Of a DNA stretch of 64,000 nucleotides, positions 19,069-32,030 are shown piece by piece. Position numbers and translations under genes: made by a program. The notes beneath the pieces were generated by a model. It did not search any database and was not told the origin of the DNA. It was given only the letters and a program-made list of their open reading frames with translations. This DNA is from Symbiodinium kawagutii (lineage: Eukaryota > Sar > Dinophyceae > Suessiales > Symbiodiniaceae): NCBI GenBank assembly GCA_009767595.1, contig VSDK01012929.1, positions 199,522 to 263,521 on the forward strand, in the 5' to 3' direction. Within the stretch, counting starts at the first letter, position 1, and every line of letters starts with the position of its first letter.

Positions 19069-22000
19069 CTTAGCAGGTGCACAGCCAATGAAGGGATGCT
19101 GGAATTGGCGCAAAGCTTTTGAAAAAATAGTGGTGGCAGTCATTGATCATGGTGGATTTGACTCCAAAGTTGTTGAGCTGTTGGACTCGCACTGCAAATC
19201 ACCATAACTCTAACACCCAAGACGGTTTCTACCCAACAGTACTATGCAAATGGAAATCATCAGTCGTCGTTTGACCCCATTTTAACCTGCCACCGGCTTA
19301 AGATCTTACCATTTCCCCTAGGTTTTCCAATCTCCAACCGTTTTTCGCCCAAGTTTTCCATGTTTTTTTCATCCCGGAAAGGGGCTGCTGCCAAGCGTCA
19401 AACGCACTGGGCTCCTCTCGCGTCGCAGCTTTGGGTGGCGAACCTGGTGGCAGCGGTGGCCACACGGGCGCTGCCGCAGCCAGCTCCTCGGCCGTGGGAG
19501 GCAGCGGGGGGCCCGGGCAGGTCCTCCTGGCGCACGTCACAACACAAAGATGCTGAAATTCACGGGGGATTTGATTTGAGTGAATTTGTATTATCCTAAC
19601 TATAGTAAATTATCCTAACTATAGTGTATTATCCTAGCATAGTGAAAGATTTTATCCTAACTATTGTATATTATATTGTTTAACCATTTGAGTGGATATC
19701 CCATGAAATTTTCTTGGTGCTGGTTTTGTCACCGCCCCAATTCTCAGCTCCTCTAGCTGCGGCGGCGGCAGGTTCTGCACCTGACACTGAAGACAAAAAA
19801 TGGACTAATCACCAGTCTGTTTTTGAATAGATCGTAGTAGTGGTAGTTATCAGCATTTATATAGATGTCAACATGGTGGTTTATTGACTGATAGGCTAAT
19901 TACGGTGGTTTATGTGTACGGGTGTCCCACTACATCCGTACATTTACGGATCAAGGAATGCTTATAAATTATAAATGCTTATATTCGTGGAGGCATGTAT
20001 GCATGTAAACATGTATGCATGCGTGAATGTACACGTGCATATACCTATGTATCTACTGTGTATGTGTGCTAGCACGCATGTACATGCAGATATCTACGCA
20101 TCTATGTGTCTAATTGTGTATAAGTGTACGTAATTATCCACCATATGTATATATGTATGAAGACCCCTCGACCTGTTTGGATGTTTCCATACATATCTTC
20201 GTACATACATAGAAATGCGTCTGTGTGCACTTTGGTGTGTTTGTCGTGTCTATTGGTCTATTTGTTTTTGCTTGCTTGGTTGTGCTTCTGTCTGTGTTTT
20301 TTATGCATCTGTATGCATGTCTGATTGTCTGCATGCACATCTCTCCGTATGCCTGTTCTTCTATTTGCATGTGTATGTATGTCTGCGTGTTGGTGTCCAT
20401 GGTACGTGTGGCTCTATTTGCATCTGTATCTATGTCTGCAGGTTGGTGTGCATGGTATATGTGGATCTATGTATCTATGTATCGATGCAATTTTGTGTGC
20501 GTGAAGGCATGCACGCTCATATGTTTGCGCGTATGTGATCGTGTGGAATCATGAGAACGTGATCAAACATGTGTGTGTGTGTGTATGTAAAACTATTATG
20601 TTACACATATGTACATATCTATTTATTCATATATTGAAAATACATGCCTTAACTCAGTCCTTTGCACATCTGAAGTGGGAATGAAACACAAACCAGCATT
20701 TGCAACCACCATCTGGAGAAACCCTTTCATGTTTGAAAATATCACTTGCCTGGTGAAGTCTGGGCAGAATCTCAATGGCAGGACCCATGGATCACCCTAT
20801 GGCCGCCAGGGACCCAACTGGGCCAATCCCTGGAGAGCATCCTCCAGCATCCTCCTGCCGCCCCCCTTGCCTTCTCATGGCAGCTGGTGCACATTTTGGG
20901 TTTCATCTGGGAGGAGTAGATCCAGCCCTGCTGTCCATCCCGCGAGCGCCGGGCCCACCACCAGCCAGCTTTGCTCCATCGGAGGACTTGGAACTCCTCA
21001 CAGGGCGCAGATGTGAACAGAGGCAGTTCCAAAATGCTCAAGGCCGTTACTGTCAACAAGATTTCCTTCACCGTCTGACCATCCAATCATCGCCATTATT
21101 GATAGGGCAGGGAAATCACAAGTTTTCGGGGTACACCATTTTTGGACAAACCCATATTCATCCTGTTTGTTATGTCTGCAGTGACTGACACTAAACATCA
21201 CATCAGCATCAACATTGCGCACACCTGGAGCGTCACAAGCATCTTCTTGTGCAGCCTCACTTTCTACATTCTCGTGACAATGGAAGGGCGTCTACAATGG
21301 AAATTGTCTGGACCAGTTGTGACATCTCAACCTAAGATGCTACGCGCTCTCCCCGCCAGAGAAAAGATTTGAAAAAGAAAACCTTCAAAATGATCCAAGT
21401 CCTGGTGGTTGAGTTGATTTATAAGCCACCCAAGTACAGTTATATTTTCATATAACGAGAACTTACCCTAGTGATCTTCTACAACTGGTAGTTACCCTAG
21501 TGAACTCAGCCCCTTTTTTGTTGCCAAAAAAACCGCCCCCTACTAACAGTTGGAAATCCACAGCTAACTCAGCGCGAAACTTCGGAAAAAATATGCCTCA
21601 TCGGCTTCGAAGCTCAGGCAGTGTTCAAAGGTACCACTGTAGCCTTGGAGGTGCCAAGGAACATCAATGGATAACACCAGGGGTTAATAATAGTTGTTAA
21701 CAATAATGGTTAATAATGGTTAATAATGGTTCATAGTGATAAATACTGAGAAAATCAATGGTGAATCATAACTAGGGGTGAATAACTAGGGCTTAATAAT
21801 GGTTGGTTAATACTAGGGAAAATCAATGGTTAAAAATAAGTTTTCAATGGTTAATACTAGGGGTTAATAATGGTTTGCCAATAATGGTTAGAGTATTATC
21901 CATCAATAACTATTAATACTAGGGGTTAATAATGGATGACAATGCCACAACAACCGTAGTGGAGCCTGGATCAACTAGCACATGACTTTTCCGGGGGCTC

Positions 22001-25000
22001 ACTGCTCAAGGCTACGAGCGCACTATCCCTCCACGCTTGTGCCGTCATGGCCACGTGGGATCAGCTATGGTGTGCATGTCAACCTGTACTGAAGCTGAGA
22101 ATGTCACTGCTCAAACTTTCTGTTGACTGCACACCTCCATGGCTCATTGGCGGAGCCGTCGATTTCAGTGGCACTTCGGCTTTCAGCCAAGGTCACTACA
22201 GGAGCTGCCATCCATCTGCGAAATCGATCACGCGACTTCGGAGCCATCTTGGTCAGAGCATCAGCATGTTGGACTTCAGAAGGTACCCAACGTAGCCCAC
22301 GACAGGTTTCCCGCAAGCCAGCTACATCGATCTCGACACGCTTCTCTGCAAAGCTCGTTGACAAACGATGCACAGCGTCAAAGAGAGAGCGAGCGTCTGT
22401 GATTGGAATGACTTCTAGCTGAGGGGTACCACATGTTGAACGATACTTGGCATGTAACATTTCTGAAAACATACAACCCATGAAGTTCCCAGTGTCCTGA
22501 GCGCGATCCAGTGCTGATGCTTCGGCGGCCAGTGTAGACCTCAACATCCTCTGATGTCGATAGCTCTTCCAGTCCAAAAGCGAAGCCGCTGCACTACCAG
22601 TGAGAGCATCACGAGTAGTCATAGCGATCACATAGCCACCTTGACTCTTATTGCCAGGTGCGTTTGCGAAACCAGAGTCACCATACGCCACAATGATCGC
22701 ATCGTTCTGGGGAATATGGTTTACCCGAACGAAGGAGGAAGCTGTAGCCTTGGTGTACTTAAGGGTCTGGTTGATGGCAATGAGCTCAGAGTGCTTGCGC
22801 TGGATCAACGACACGTATGCTGACAAATCTCCACGTGTTGCGCTGGCAAGCCATTGGAGTGAGCCAATCCCTGATCTAAATTCCGTGACCAGGTCAGGAT
22901 GGTCCTGCAAAGGCTCATCAGGGGACATCGTCACCTTGGTCTTCAGGATGTCAGCCACATAGTGAGTCTGGTCAAGGGTGAATCCTCCATCTTCTTGTCG
23001 TTGAATTCGACGACCGACAAAAATGAAGTCGTCGCACTCCCATTCGCCACCCCATGCAAAGGACTCACGAATCTCATCCAACACCCACATATAGCTCTCC
23101 AGACAGCAGCAGATGATGTCATCGACATGAAGTCCTAGTAGAGCAACAATCTGACCATTGTGCTCGAACAAGAAACAACATGGGTCCAAGGAGTGCTGCC
23201 GCCAGCGTCTCTTCTTGACCATGGTGTCCACCACATAGAGATACCACCTGCGGGGAGCATTGGCCTGACCATACACAGGGGCCGATAGTTCATAGACCAC
23301 ATGCTTCATCTTCCAAACTGGATTTGCCTCCAAACTGATCTCATCTTGAGGAGGCCGCATGAAAATGGGTTCAGGTCGTTCGGTGTCAGGTAATCCCTGC
23401 AAAAATGCTGACTTGCAATCAGCATTGAAAAGAGACACCTTGAACATGGCGGCCCACTGAATGATCAACATGAAACCAGCTCTGCTGAGAACGGGTGAAT
23501 CTCGGGTCAGCAACGGCAGGTGGGGGGCATCGAAGCCTAAGACGACGATTCTTGCTTTGGGCTTGAACCATCAACCACCGTCCTTGGGCTTCCACTTGTA
23601 GGCCACACGTGATTTCAAAATCAACGAAGGATCAACCGCACCCTCTTCCAAGATGCGTTGCTTGCACGTGGACCACTTCTCCCATTCACTCCATTCATCA
23701 CGAACTGCTTGAATGAATCCGGGGCGGTCATCATGGGGAATGGATCGCCAAGGCACTTCACGCTTCAATGCTTGCTTAGCCGCTCGGCCAGCTGTGGCAT
23801 CTTCTCCAGCATCATCATCACTGGAGTCATCCAAGGTCAAAACTTGACCAGCATCTGCGGTTGAAGCGGCATGATCTATCCACAGAGCCTGGTGGATGTC
23901 CATTTTCTTCATGCGGTTGACGTCTGGCTCCATCATCAGCAACGTCTCGTCATCCACATGAGCCCTGTCATTCGCAACATCATAGCAAAGCAAATTGTAT
24001 GCCTGAAAGAAGTTGTCCTCCAAGAACGCAGGCTGCGTCTCGTCTGGTGATCCATCCCAACCGACAGCGTAAGCACCATATCGTGCTTGAGCAGCAAGAA
24101 AATGACCTTCAGGTTGGCATCGAAGATCTGGCACTTGTCGATGACCTGGAAAGCAATGTTCCAAGTAGATGCTGGGACCTGCCATAATGCTACCGTCCTG
24201 GTTGATGTCATAGGCAATCGTCTCGGCATCGTCAAAGATGTAGTGCCAGCACCATTCATTTGACTCCTGGTCAAAGGATGCGACACTCCATGCACTCTGA
24301 TTCCCATAGACATACTCAGGGACGTGACGATGAACTTGGCCAACACCTGTTAAATAAAGCTCGGCATCCAGAGCATCTGCCAGGTCTTCTTCTCGAGGAA
24401 GAGAAAGTGGAGCTTGTTCTTGGTGAATGTTCTCATCGTTCCAACGCTTGTAGTAGGGGTGATAGCGCAAAGAGGTCTTGTCCTCAAAGGCCTCAATCTG
24501 ATGGCTTTCATCAAGCCAACTCATCACCTCGTTGGGGTCCTCAACGAACGAGGTGCCAAGACATCTGTCACAAGTCTTGGATGCAAGTGGTAGTTCTTGA
24601 GCAGGTGTACCGCAATCTTTACAGTACATGAGCATGTTGTTGCAAAACTGTGAAACATGAAGGGCAGCCATTTCTTCACGAGGGACTGCCGTCTTCGCAT
24701 CGCCACCACCACGAAGTTGATCAACAGCTTCAGGAGCATCTCGCTTGATGCCCCGTGGTGATGTCGTAGCCATTGGTTCAGCTGCGGATGAAGACTGGCC
24801 TCTGTCTTCAAGGGCAGGCAACTCATCAGGAAGTTTGAGCATGGATCCAGTGGTTCTTGAGGATCCTTTGGAATAGCTTCGCGCATTGGGCTCATCTCCA
24901 AAGGTCTCTGGTTGTTGTTGTTGTGCTTCAAGAGGCTCCTCCGCTATGGGAGGTAATGCTGGTGTTGTTGGTGCTGGCAACCCAGCTGGAGTTGGAGGAA

Positions 25001-28000
25001 GATATGTCACAGGAGTTTCGGGTGCTACCCTTGCCCTCTGGCTTGATGACGATGAGGATCCCTTAGCCTCATCAGATTCTTCGGCAGGACGTTTCACCGG
25101 CATCACGGGAATGATGATTGGCGACTCGTCCTCAACCTGAGGCTGTCCTTGGGCATCCAATGCTTCGAGTGCTTTCTTGTCGGCTTGCAAGGTGGGAGCT
25201 GGACCACGTTGATCAAAGGCAAGCGCATGCTTCTGACTGAGGTCGATCTCTGTGTCCCGAAGCGACTTCACATCTTCGATACTGGGAGTCCACAGCTCAT
25301 CACCTTCGACAGCTCGGATTTGTTCACGAGATGCCTGGACCACTCTGCCTCGAGAGTTGCGAAGCCAAACGCTGCCAGTTGGACCTGGATCGGTCGCCAA
25401 GATCATCCCTTGACGGTATCCTTCAGCTGTGCCCTCGCCATCTTGCAGTGATCGCTTCCGGAAGTAGACCACCTTTTGACCTGGTTCAAGTGGCCCACGC
25501 CAGGGTCTTCCCTTGCGTAACATCGCCTTCCTCAACATGTCATCAAACTCGAAGTCGATGAAGGCTTTCATAGCTTCCTGGCTAACTGCTTCAGTTTGAC
25601 GGAAGGCATCACTGAGATCCAGCAGCTGCTTTGCCTCAACTGCCTCTGGTTCGGACATCAGCGCTGCAGGTATCTTGGGCTGCCGGCCGAAGACCCACTG
25701 TGCCGGGGAGGCACCTGCTCTTCGCACCATTGAATTCTTTGCGAAGAGGGCCATGTTGACCAGCAAATTCATTTCATCAAGGCTCATGGCGGCGAATTGA
25801 TTGACTAGCCGCCTCACAAGCCACTTCATGGTTTGCCCGTGCCTTTCGGCCTTGCCCAACTGATAGTGAGCGTCAGGTGGCACCACCCGAATCTTGATAC
25901 CGCACTTTGCGGTGAAGTCCTCAAAGGTGAAGCCGCGAAATGCGCCTTCAGCATCTAGAACCATGGCATCAGGCATGCCGAAATAGCGGAGCCAGCCATT
26001 GTTGATCTTGTTGGTCACCTCCTGTTCACTGCGAGACTCCAAATGCTCCAGCACCTGATAGGTACTGGCATCGTCCAGCATGTTCAAGTAGGTGAAGGTC
26101 TCGCCAGAGATGTTCTTCAAGTAGACGATGTCCAGAAACAGCCTGTCATTGAACCTGCGGGACTGCAGTGTTTTAGCAGGACGTGGCTGGTGAGGAGGCT
26201 TCGTTCTTTCACAGATGGCACATCGCAAATGCTTTGCACCATGCAGAGCAGGTCCTGAAGCACCAGCCTGAGCTAAATAGCGCACCAAGGCTTCATTGCT
26301 GGGATGACCCAAGTTGGTGTGAACACGCTTCAAAACCGTCTTCACCCAACGAGGCACCACTTCATCCGCAACATCGAATGAGATGTCCCTGTGACCGGGT
26401 TGACCTTCACGTAGTTGTTCTTCAGGTTGAAGGTCCGATGGTGCCGAAGATGAACTTGGATCAAGCTTGGGCTTGGGTCGTGCTTCAGGTTGTTTGTTGT
26501 CCTCGGCATTGAGGCTGGTCTCCGGGGCCTCTCCATAGATGAGAATGCCATAGTTCACAGGTGTAGAGAACCTGCTGCCCGTGTTCATCTCACCCTTCAC
26601 CTCCTCGGTCTCGAAGGTGATGCGGCCATCATTGAGCCAAAGGATCGCAGGTCGATGACTCACCGGGTGTTTCAACAGAAGTTGATACGGGGCTCGTCGA
26701 ACCTTGGGCGAACGCACAATCTGTGCTTGATGGATCTTCCATGGCACCAGTGCTTGAACTTGTTCAAAGAAGCCAGTGTCCGTCTTGATGACGGCCGACG
26801 CTTGCACCTTGTCTTCCAAACGCAACTTGGCTTCTTGCAGCAGAGGTCGCCAGGATTCTTCATCTCTCACGATGTCCACATAGAGCACAGAAAAGTTCGG
26901 TGCCGTTGTGGACAACCACATGGAAGAAAGCTCATTCATCTCAGAGTGGTCGAGTCCACAGGTCCATTGCAAACGAGGTTCATCTGGTAGAAATCGTTCA
27001 TCACCAGAATCGGACAAGGCCTGAAGCAGACCTTGAATGATAGCACGGGCCAACTGCTTGGTGTAGACCTGTGCCCGTTTGGAATTGCCACCCAAACATT
27101 GCTCATGCAGATGATCTCCTTTGCATTCGCGAGCAATGCGATCCAGTACTTGAGGAAGATCCGAACACCAACCAGTGTTCTTTCGTAACAAGTAGCCCTC
27201 GCGACCACGAAGACCAAAGTTGCACATGCTTCCTTTCCGAAGTTCAACCCCAGGAAGAGCACGGATACGGGCTACATCGGGTTGATCCCAAAATGGAGTT
27301 CCCCACGGGTTCTCCAAAAGAAAATGGATACCCTCATTCATCAACTCCTTGATGGTGACATACATCTCCTGGATCGCCATCTTCTGGGCGTCACGCAACA
27401 CGGCCAATTGTTCCTGGGAGTAATTCAAGTGGTTGATGCTGCTCCAAGGATCGCAACGAATCTCCCAAAGCACCAAGAAAGGTCGACGTTCACGAAGAAG
27501 ATGACGAAGTTGCACATGATCTTGTCGACGATCAAGTTGAATTCCATGAACTGCATCGACCGGTTGCAACGCACGAAGGCCTTGACGAAGAGCTTCAGCT
27601 GTCACATTACCCATGCCAGCATAGATCTCCACCACGTCAAACCTGAAGTGACGGTGTGCTCGTGCTTGCCGAACACGAGCCTCATAGACGCCAGCTTCAA
27701 CTTGCAGCAGTTCACGAAGTTGTCGAGAATTGCCCAGCAGCCGCTTCTGAGTCCCCTATCGCATAGGAAATGAACCCAGATCCTCATGTTTCATTGGATT
27801 ATGGGGACCAAACTGCTCCAAGGTTGCCGAACTTGGTCTTGTCGAGGATGTCATAGAAGAGAACTGCTGCGAGGAAGTCATACTTGAGGAGCACTGCTGC
27901 GAAGAAGTCATACTTGAGGAGCACTGCTGCGAGGAAGTCATACTTGAGGAGCACTGCTGCGAGGGAGTCATACTTGAGGAGCACTGCTGCGAGGAAGACA

Positions 28001-31000
28001 ACGGTTTGGAAGTCGACCTCTTCAAGGATGAAGTCAGAAATCGGTCTGCTCGGTCTCCATTTCGGGTGATTGCCATCCCTCCTCTTGCCAATCCTCGTCC
28101 CATGGTTGTTCGGGCTCCTCCTCCAAATCGTCGTGGCTCATGTTGTAGAACTGGATCTCCTCCCAACGACGGTGAAGCAGAGTCCTTTCCTCCTCGGTCA
28201 AGTCGGCGGGCTCCTTGGCATAGATCTCCTGCATTCGTGCCAAAGTTGGCGGATAGGCATTCTTGGGCATAGCCGTCTTCGGAGTGGCTGCATCCAGGGG
28301 CGGTGATCTCCTCGAAGGTCGGACCGGGGGAGCTGGTGGCGCCATAGAGGAAGGAGCTGATGATGGTGGAAAGAACTGCCGAAAGCCAGGCCAACCGACC
28401 TGGTAGTCCTCCTCCGCCACACTCGTTGCCGTGCTCGACGAGCCGGCCTTTGCTCTTCCCTTTGCTGACGCCTTTGGAAACAAAGGAGTGCTTGACGTGG
28501 ACTGGCTTTGGGCTGCACCTTGAGGTACTCCTTGCCCTTCACGATCCATCTGGAACCGCACACGTCGCATATGCGAACTTTCTGGCCCCCGGCACCGTAG
28601 GATCTCAGACCCTGAGGATGCTCGCAGCTCATGGGGTTCTTCAGGTACTGGCTGCTGTTCTGTTGCAAAGCCAGGGCTGACACCGTCGACAGCACTGTGG
28701 TTGCTGTTTGCGGTGGAAAGAACAGCTTCAGCACACGATCCTTGAGGCTGGGCCGCATACTCACCGCCACGCAGTGAAGCACCATCTGACGAGTGTTCGC
28801 CACGTGCTCTACCACCGTCTGCAGCAAGCGACGCCAACGACGAAGCCATGCTGCCAAACTGGCCGAAGGAGCTGCACGCATGTGGTGGTGGTCGCGATGG
28901 TGCAAATGATGTCACCAGGCGAACTGGATCCAACACAGCTGGGTCATCGGCCCAAGCATCTGGATGTGAGGTGAGGTTGCTCTGCGTCGTCCACTCAAAC
29001 TCATGCGAAGGCCACTCATCAATGCGAATGGCAAGGTGTCCACATGGTGACAAACAAAGTTGAGATGTGGTTTGCAATGCCATGTAGTGCATGGTACCCG
29101 TGACAATGTTTGGCACCGCCCCAAGTGCTGCAAAAGAAGGTCTGGAAAACAAAGCTGGGGCTTCCACCTCAACCATGCTGATGCCCAAAGAAACCAACTT
29201 GCCGCCAATACCTGCTGGATAAACAAAACGATCACTGCTGGGAATGCCTTCATTGGGCCCAAAAGAAAAACGACAGCGTTCTACACAATGATGAACTGGT
29301 AGTGGATGAACATCACGTTGACGATTAGCATGCCATGTTTTACCTGCAACTTGTCTTTGACATCCCGCGTCGGCGATCATGAGAGCTGCATCGGTACCAG
29401 CATATTGTAACAACACCTTCGGATTTTGGGGAATGCCACAAACCAGGGGATCACCAGGTAATACTGCATGTTGATGTGCATGTGAATGGTCAACCGTGAT
29501 CTCATCTGACAAAAGAGGGGGCAAACAAACGCAAGCATTTTCGCCCACACTGTCGACAGTCCAGCTCTGCACCACACTGCCGTCGCCATCGAGGACCACG
29601 CCAGCTGAAACCATCTGAGCTGAATGCTTCGAGTGCAATGGACAACTATCGAGCCAGTGATTCGGACTGCCGCATCCAAGGCACGCAGAGTCTGCGAGCC
29701 AACGCTGCTGCTGGTGTGTGAGATTGGTCTTTGACGGAGTAGGACTTGGCTTTCCGCGACCCTTCCCTTTCGACTTCGACTTGCCCTTCTGAAAGGAAGG
29801 AGCGGACTTGCCAGCTGACTTGCCCTTGCCCTTGATGCCCTGTCCTTTGGACTTGCCTTTGCCCTTGTCACCCTTCTTGTCGCCCTTCTGGAAGAAACCT
29901 CTGGCCTTGGTGATCTCAGCAAGTCGACGGCTTGTCACAGTCAGAGCTTGGACGCAGGCTTCAAGGGTAGCTATAGTTGTCCCATCTGTTGCTGCTTGTT
30001 CAGACGAAGCAGCAGCCGTTGCCGATTCATCGGCATCTTCCTCATCATAGTCGCCATCATCCCAAGGCAGTTCAGCATCTGCGTTGGCATTGCCCAGCAA
30101 CACATCATAGTCAGGCGGGTACTCATAGTCAAGGGTCTCGTTGGGTTCAATCTCATAGTCACAATCCCAATAATGTCCATCATCATCATCAGTGTAGAAC
30201 CAGGGATCAGCAGAAGCATTCCAGGCAGACCACTTTCGTTGATTACGGCCCTTACCCTTGTTGGACTTGGGGTCACGGTGAGGCAAACCAGTGATGGTCA
30301 TTCCAGCAGGGTATTGAACACGAATCGCATCCAAAATCAGCTTCATGTTGTATTGGTTTCCCGCAGCTAGCAACAAACTAGCTGTGGCACGGTCATCAAG
30401 TCTGAGTCCGTCAAGGAGTTTGATGACACGAGCTTCTTCAGGGTATTCTGGGACCTTGTTGTCTTGATTGGAGCTTTCTCTCGGTGAGGCGAAATCTGCG
30501 CACGAAGGCATGCACAGATTCACCCTGGGTTCTGCCGATGTTCTCGAACTCACGAATGACTCCTCCTTGGCGAAACAACTCTTTCTCGCCAAATGAAGTC
30601 TCCAAGTCCTGCAGCAGAACCTCAATTCCATTGGCGCAGTCAAACCGACTGTCATCCACCTCTTCCATTTCTACTTCAGCTTCGCCCTTGAGCTGTTCAC
30701 GAGCTCGAAGAGCTTGTTCATTGGGGGGCAGAAACTCACGAGTGATACGAACCCATCGCCATAGACGACGACGATAATGTCTAAGACAGTACGGGTCAGC
30801 ATCTATGTCTCCATCAAAGGAAGGTGGAGCAGGAACTTGTCCGCTGCGCCACCGTGGCTGCTGCTGCTTGGATCCCGACCCAGACTTCACAGAAACACCG
30901 CCTCGAGAACCTCGTCTTCGACGAAGAGAGCTGCTGCTGCCAAGGCTGGAGTGCTTTGCATCGTCCTGGGCCGGGGAAGCATCGGCGGCACAAGGTGACA

Positions 31001-31993
31001 CCGCTGGAGAACCTGCAGCGGCATCGGGATCTATCACACTGTCATAGGTAGGGGCTTCTTCCTCGGAAACCTCATGGTCATGGGATTCGGGGTCATCAGC
31101 ATCATTCGCATCATCATCATCGAAGGCTGCGCGCATACGATCAAAGAGCTCATCGTTGAACATTGAAAGCAGCAAGCGCGCCGGCAAAGCGCCACTAGAC
31201 CAGTGTCGCTACCAATGCCACAACAACCGTAGTGGAGCCTGGATCAACTAGCACATGACTTTTCCGGGGGCTCACTGCTCAAGGCTACGAGTGCACTATC
31301 CCTCCACGCTTGTGCCGTCATGGCCACGTGGGATCAGCTATGGTGTGCATGTCAACCTGTACTGAAGCTGAGAATGTCAGACAATAGCAATAATGATAAC
31401 TTATAATAGATTCTCAATGGGTCATCAATGGTTCATACTTGGGGTTAATAATAGTTAATACCAGGGAACATCAATGGTTAATAATGATAAATCATAGGGG
31501 GAACCATAGGATTTTCTAGGATTAACCGTTGGTTAATAATGGTAAATAATAGTGAATACTAGGGGATAATCACTAATTAACAATAATGGTTAAACAACCA
31601 CTATCTGGTTTCTCAAGCCATAGGCGACCCCAAAAAATCGTTGGCTTATGACCTATAAATGGTTCATAAAGGATGGTTGGGGGGTTCCCTGTTCAGAGAG
31701 ACCACCAAATGCGGTCATAACCATTTATCAATCTGGTACTTTGTGGCCATGAATCTTAGACAAGGGGTACGGCTGGTAGTTAGTGGTTATAACCATCTGG
31801 TAGATGGTGACAAATTAACACTCGCAAAAAGTCATCTGGCTGATTGGAAATGGTATTCTCGAATGACCCTGATACCAGCAATGGTCCGTGGCCATGCTAT
31901 CAAGTGACTGAGAGTGAAAACTTATTGTTGACATGAAACAGTTGACAAGTCATCGCTGAAAGCAGGGGAGAAGATTCAACCATGAGCAGCAGC

Positions 31994-32030
<37 letters not shown>

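Larger units (their letters stand above)
21943..31379 (-). mobile_element. Ty1/copia-type LTR retrotransposon
   Basis: A 9,437-bp element with 164-bp LTRs (TG...CA) that differ at one base, a GACAA target duplication, a primer-binding site and polyprotein frames on the minus strand. Order on that strand: gag, zinc knuckle, protease, methyltransferase-like domain, integrase, reverse transcriptase, RNase H. Integrase before reverse transcriptase defines copia type. Lesions: one frame change in gag near 30450, a TAG at 27756-27758 and a TGA at 23571-23573, both in the pol frame. It lies in the intron upstream of the SH3 exons, in the same orientation as the host gene. Confidence 0.95.
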
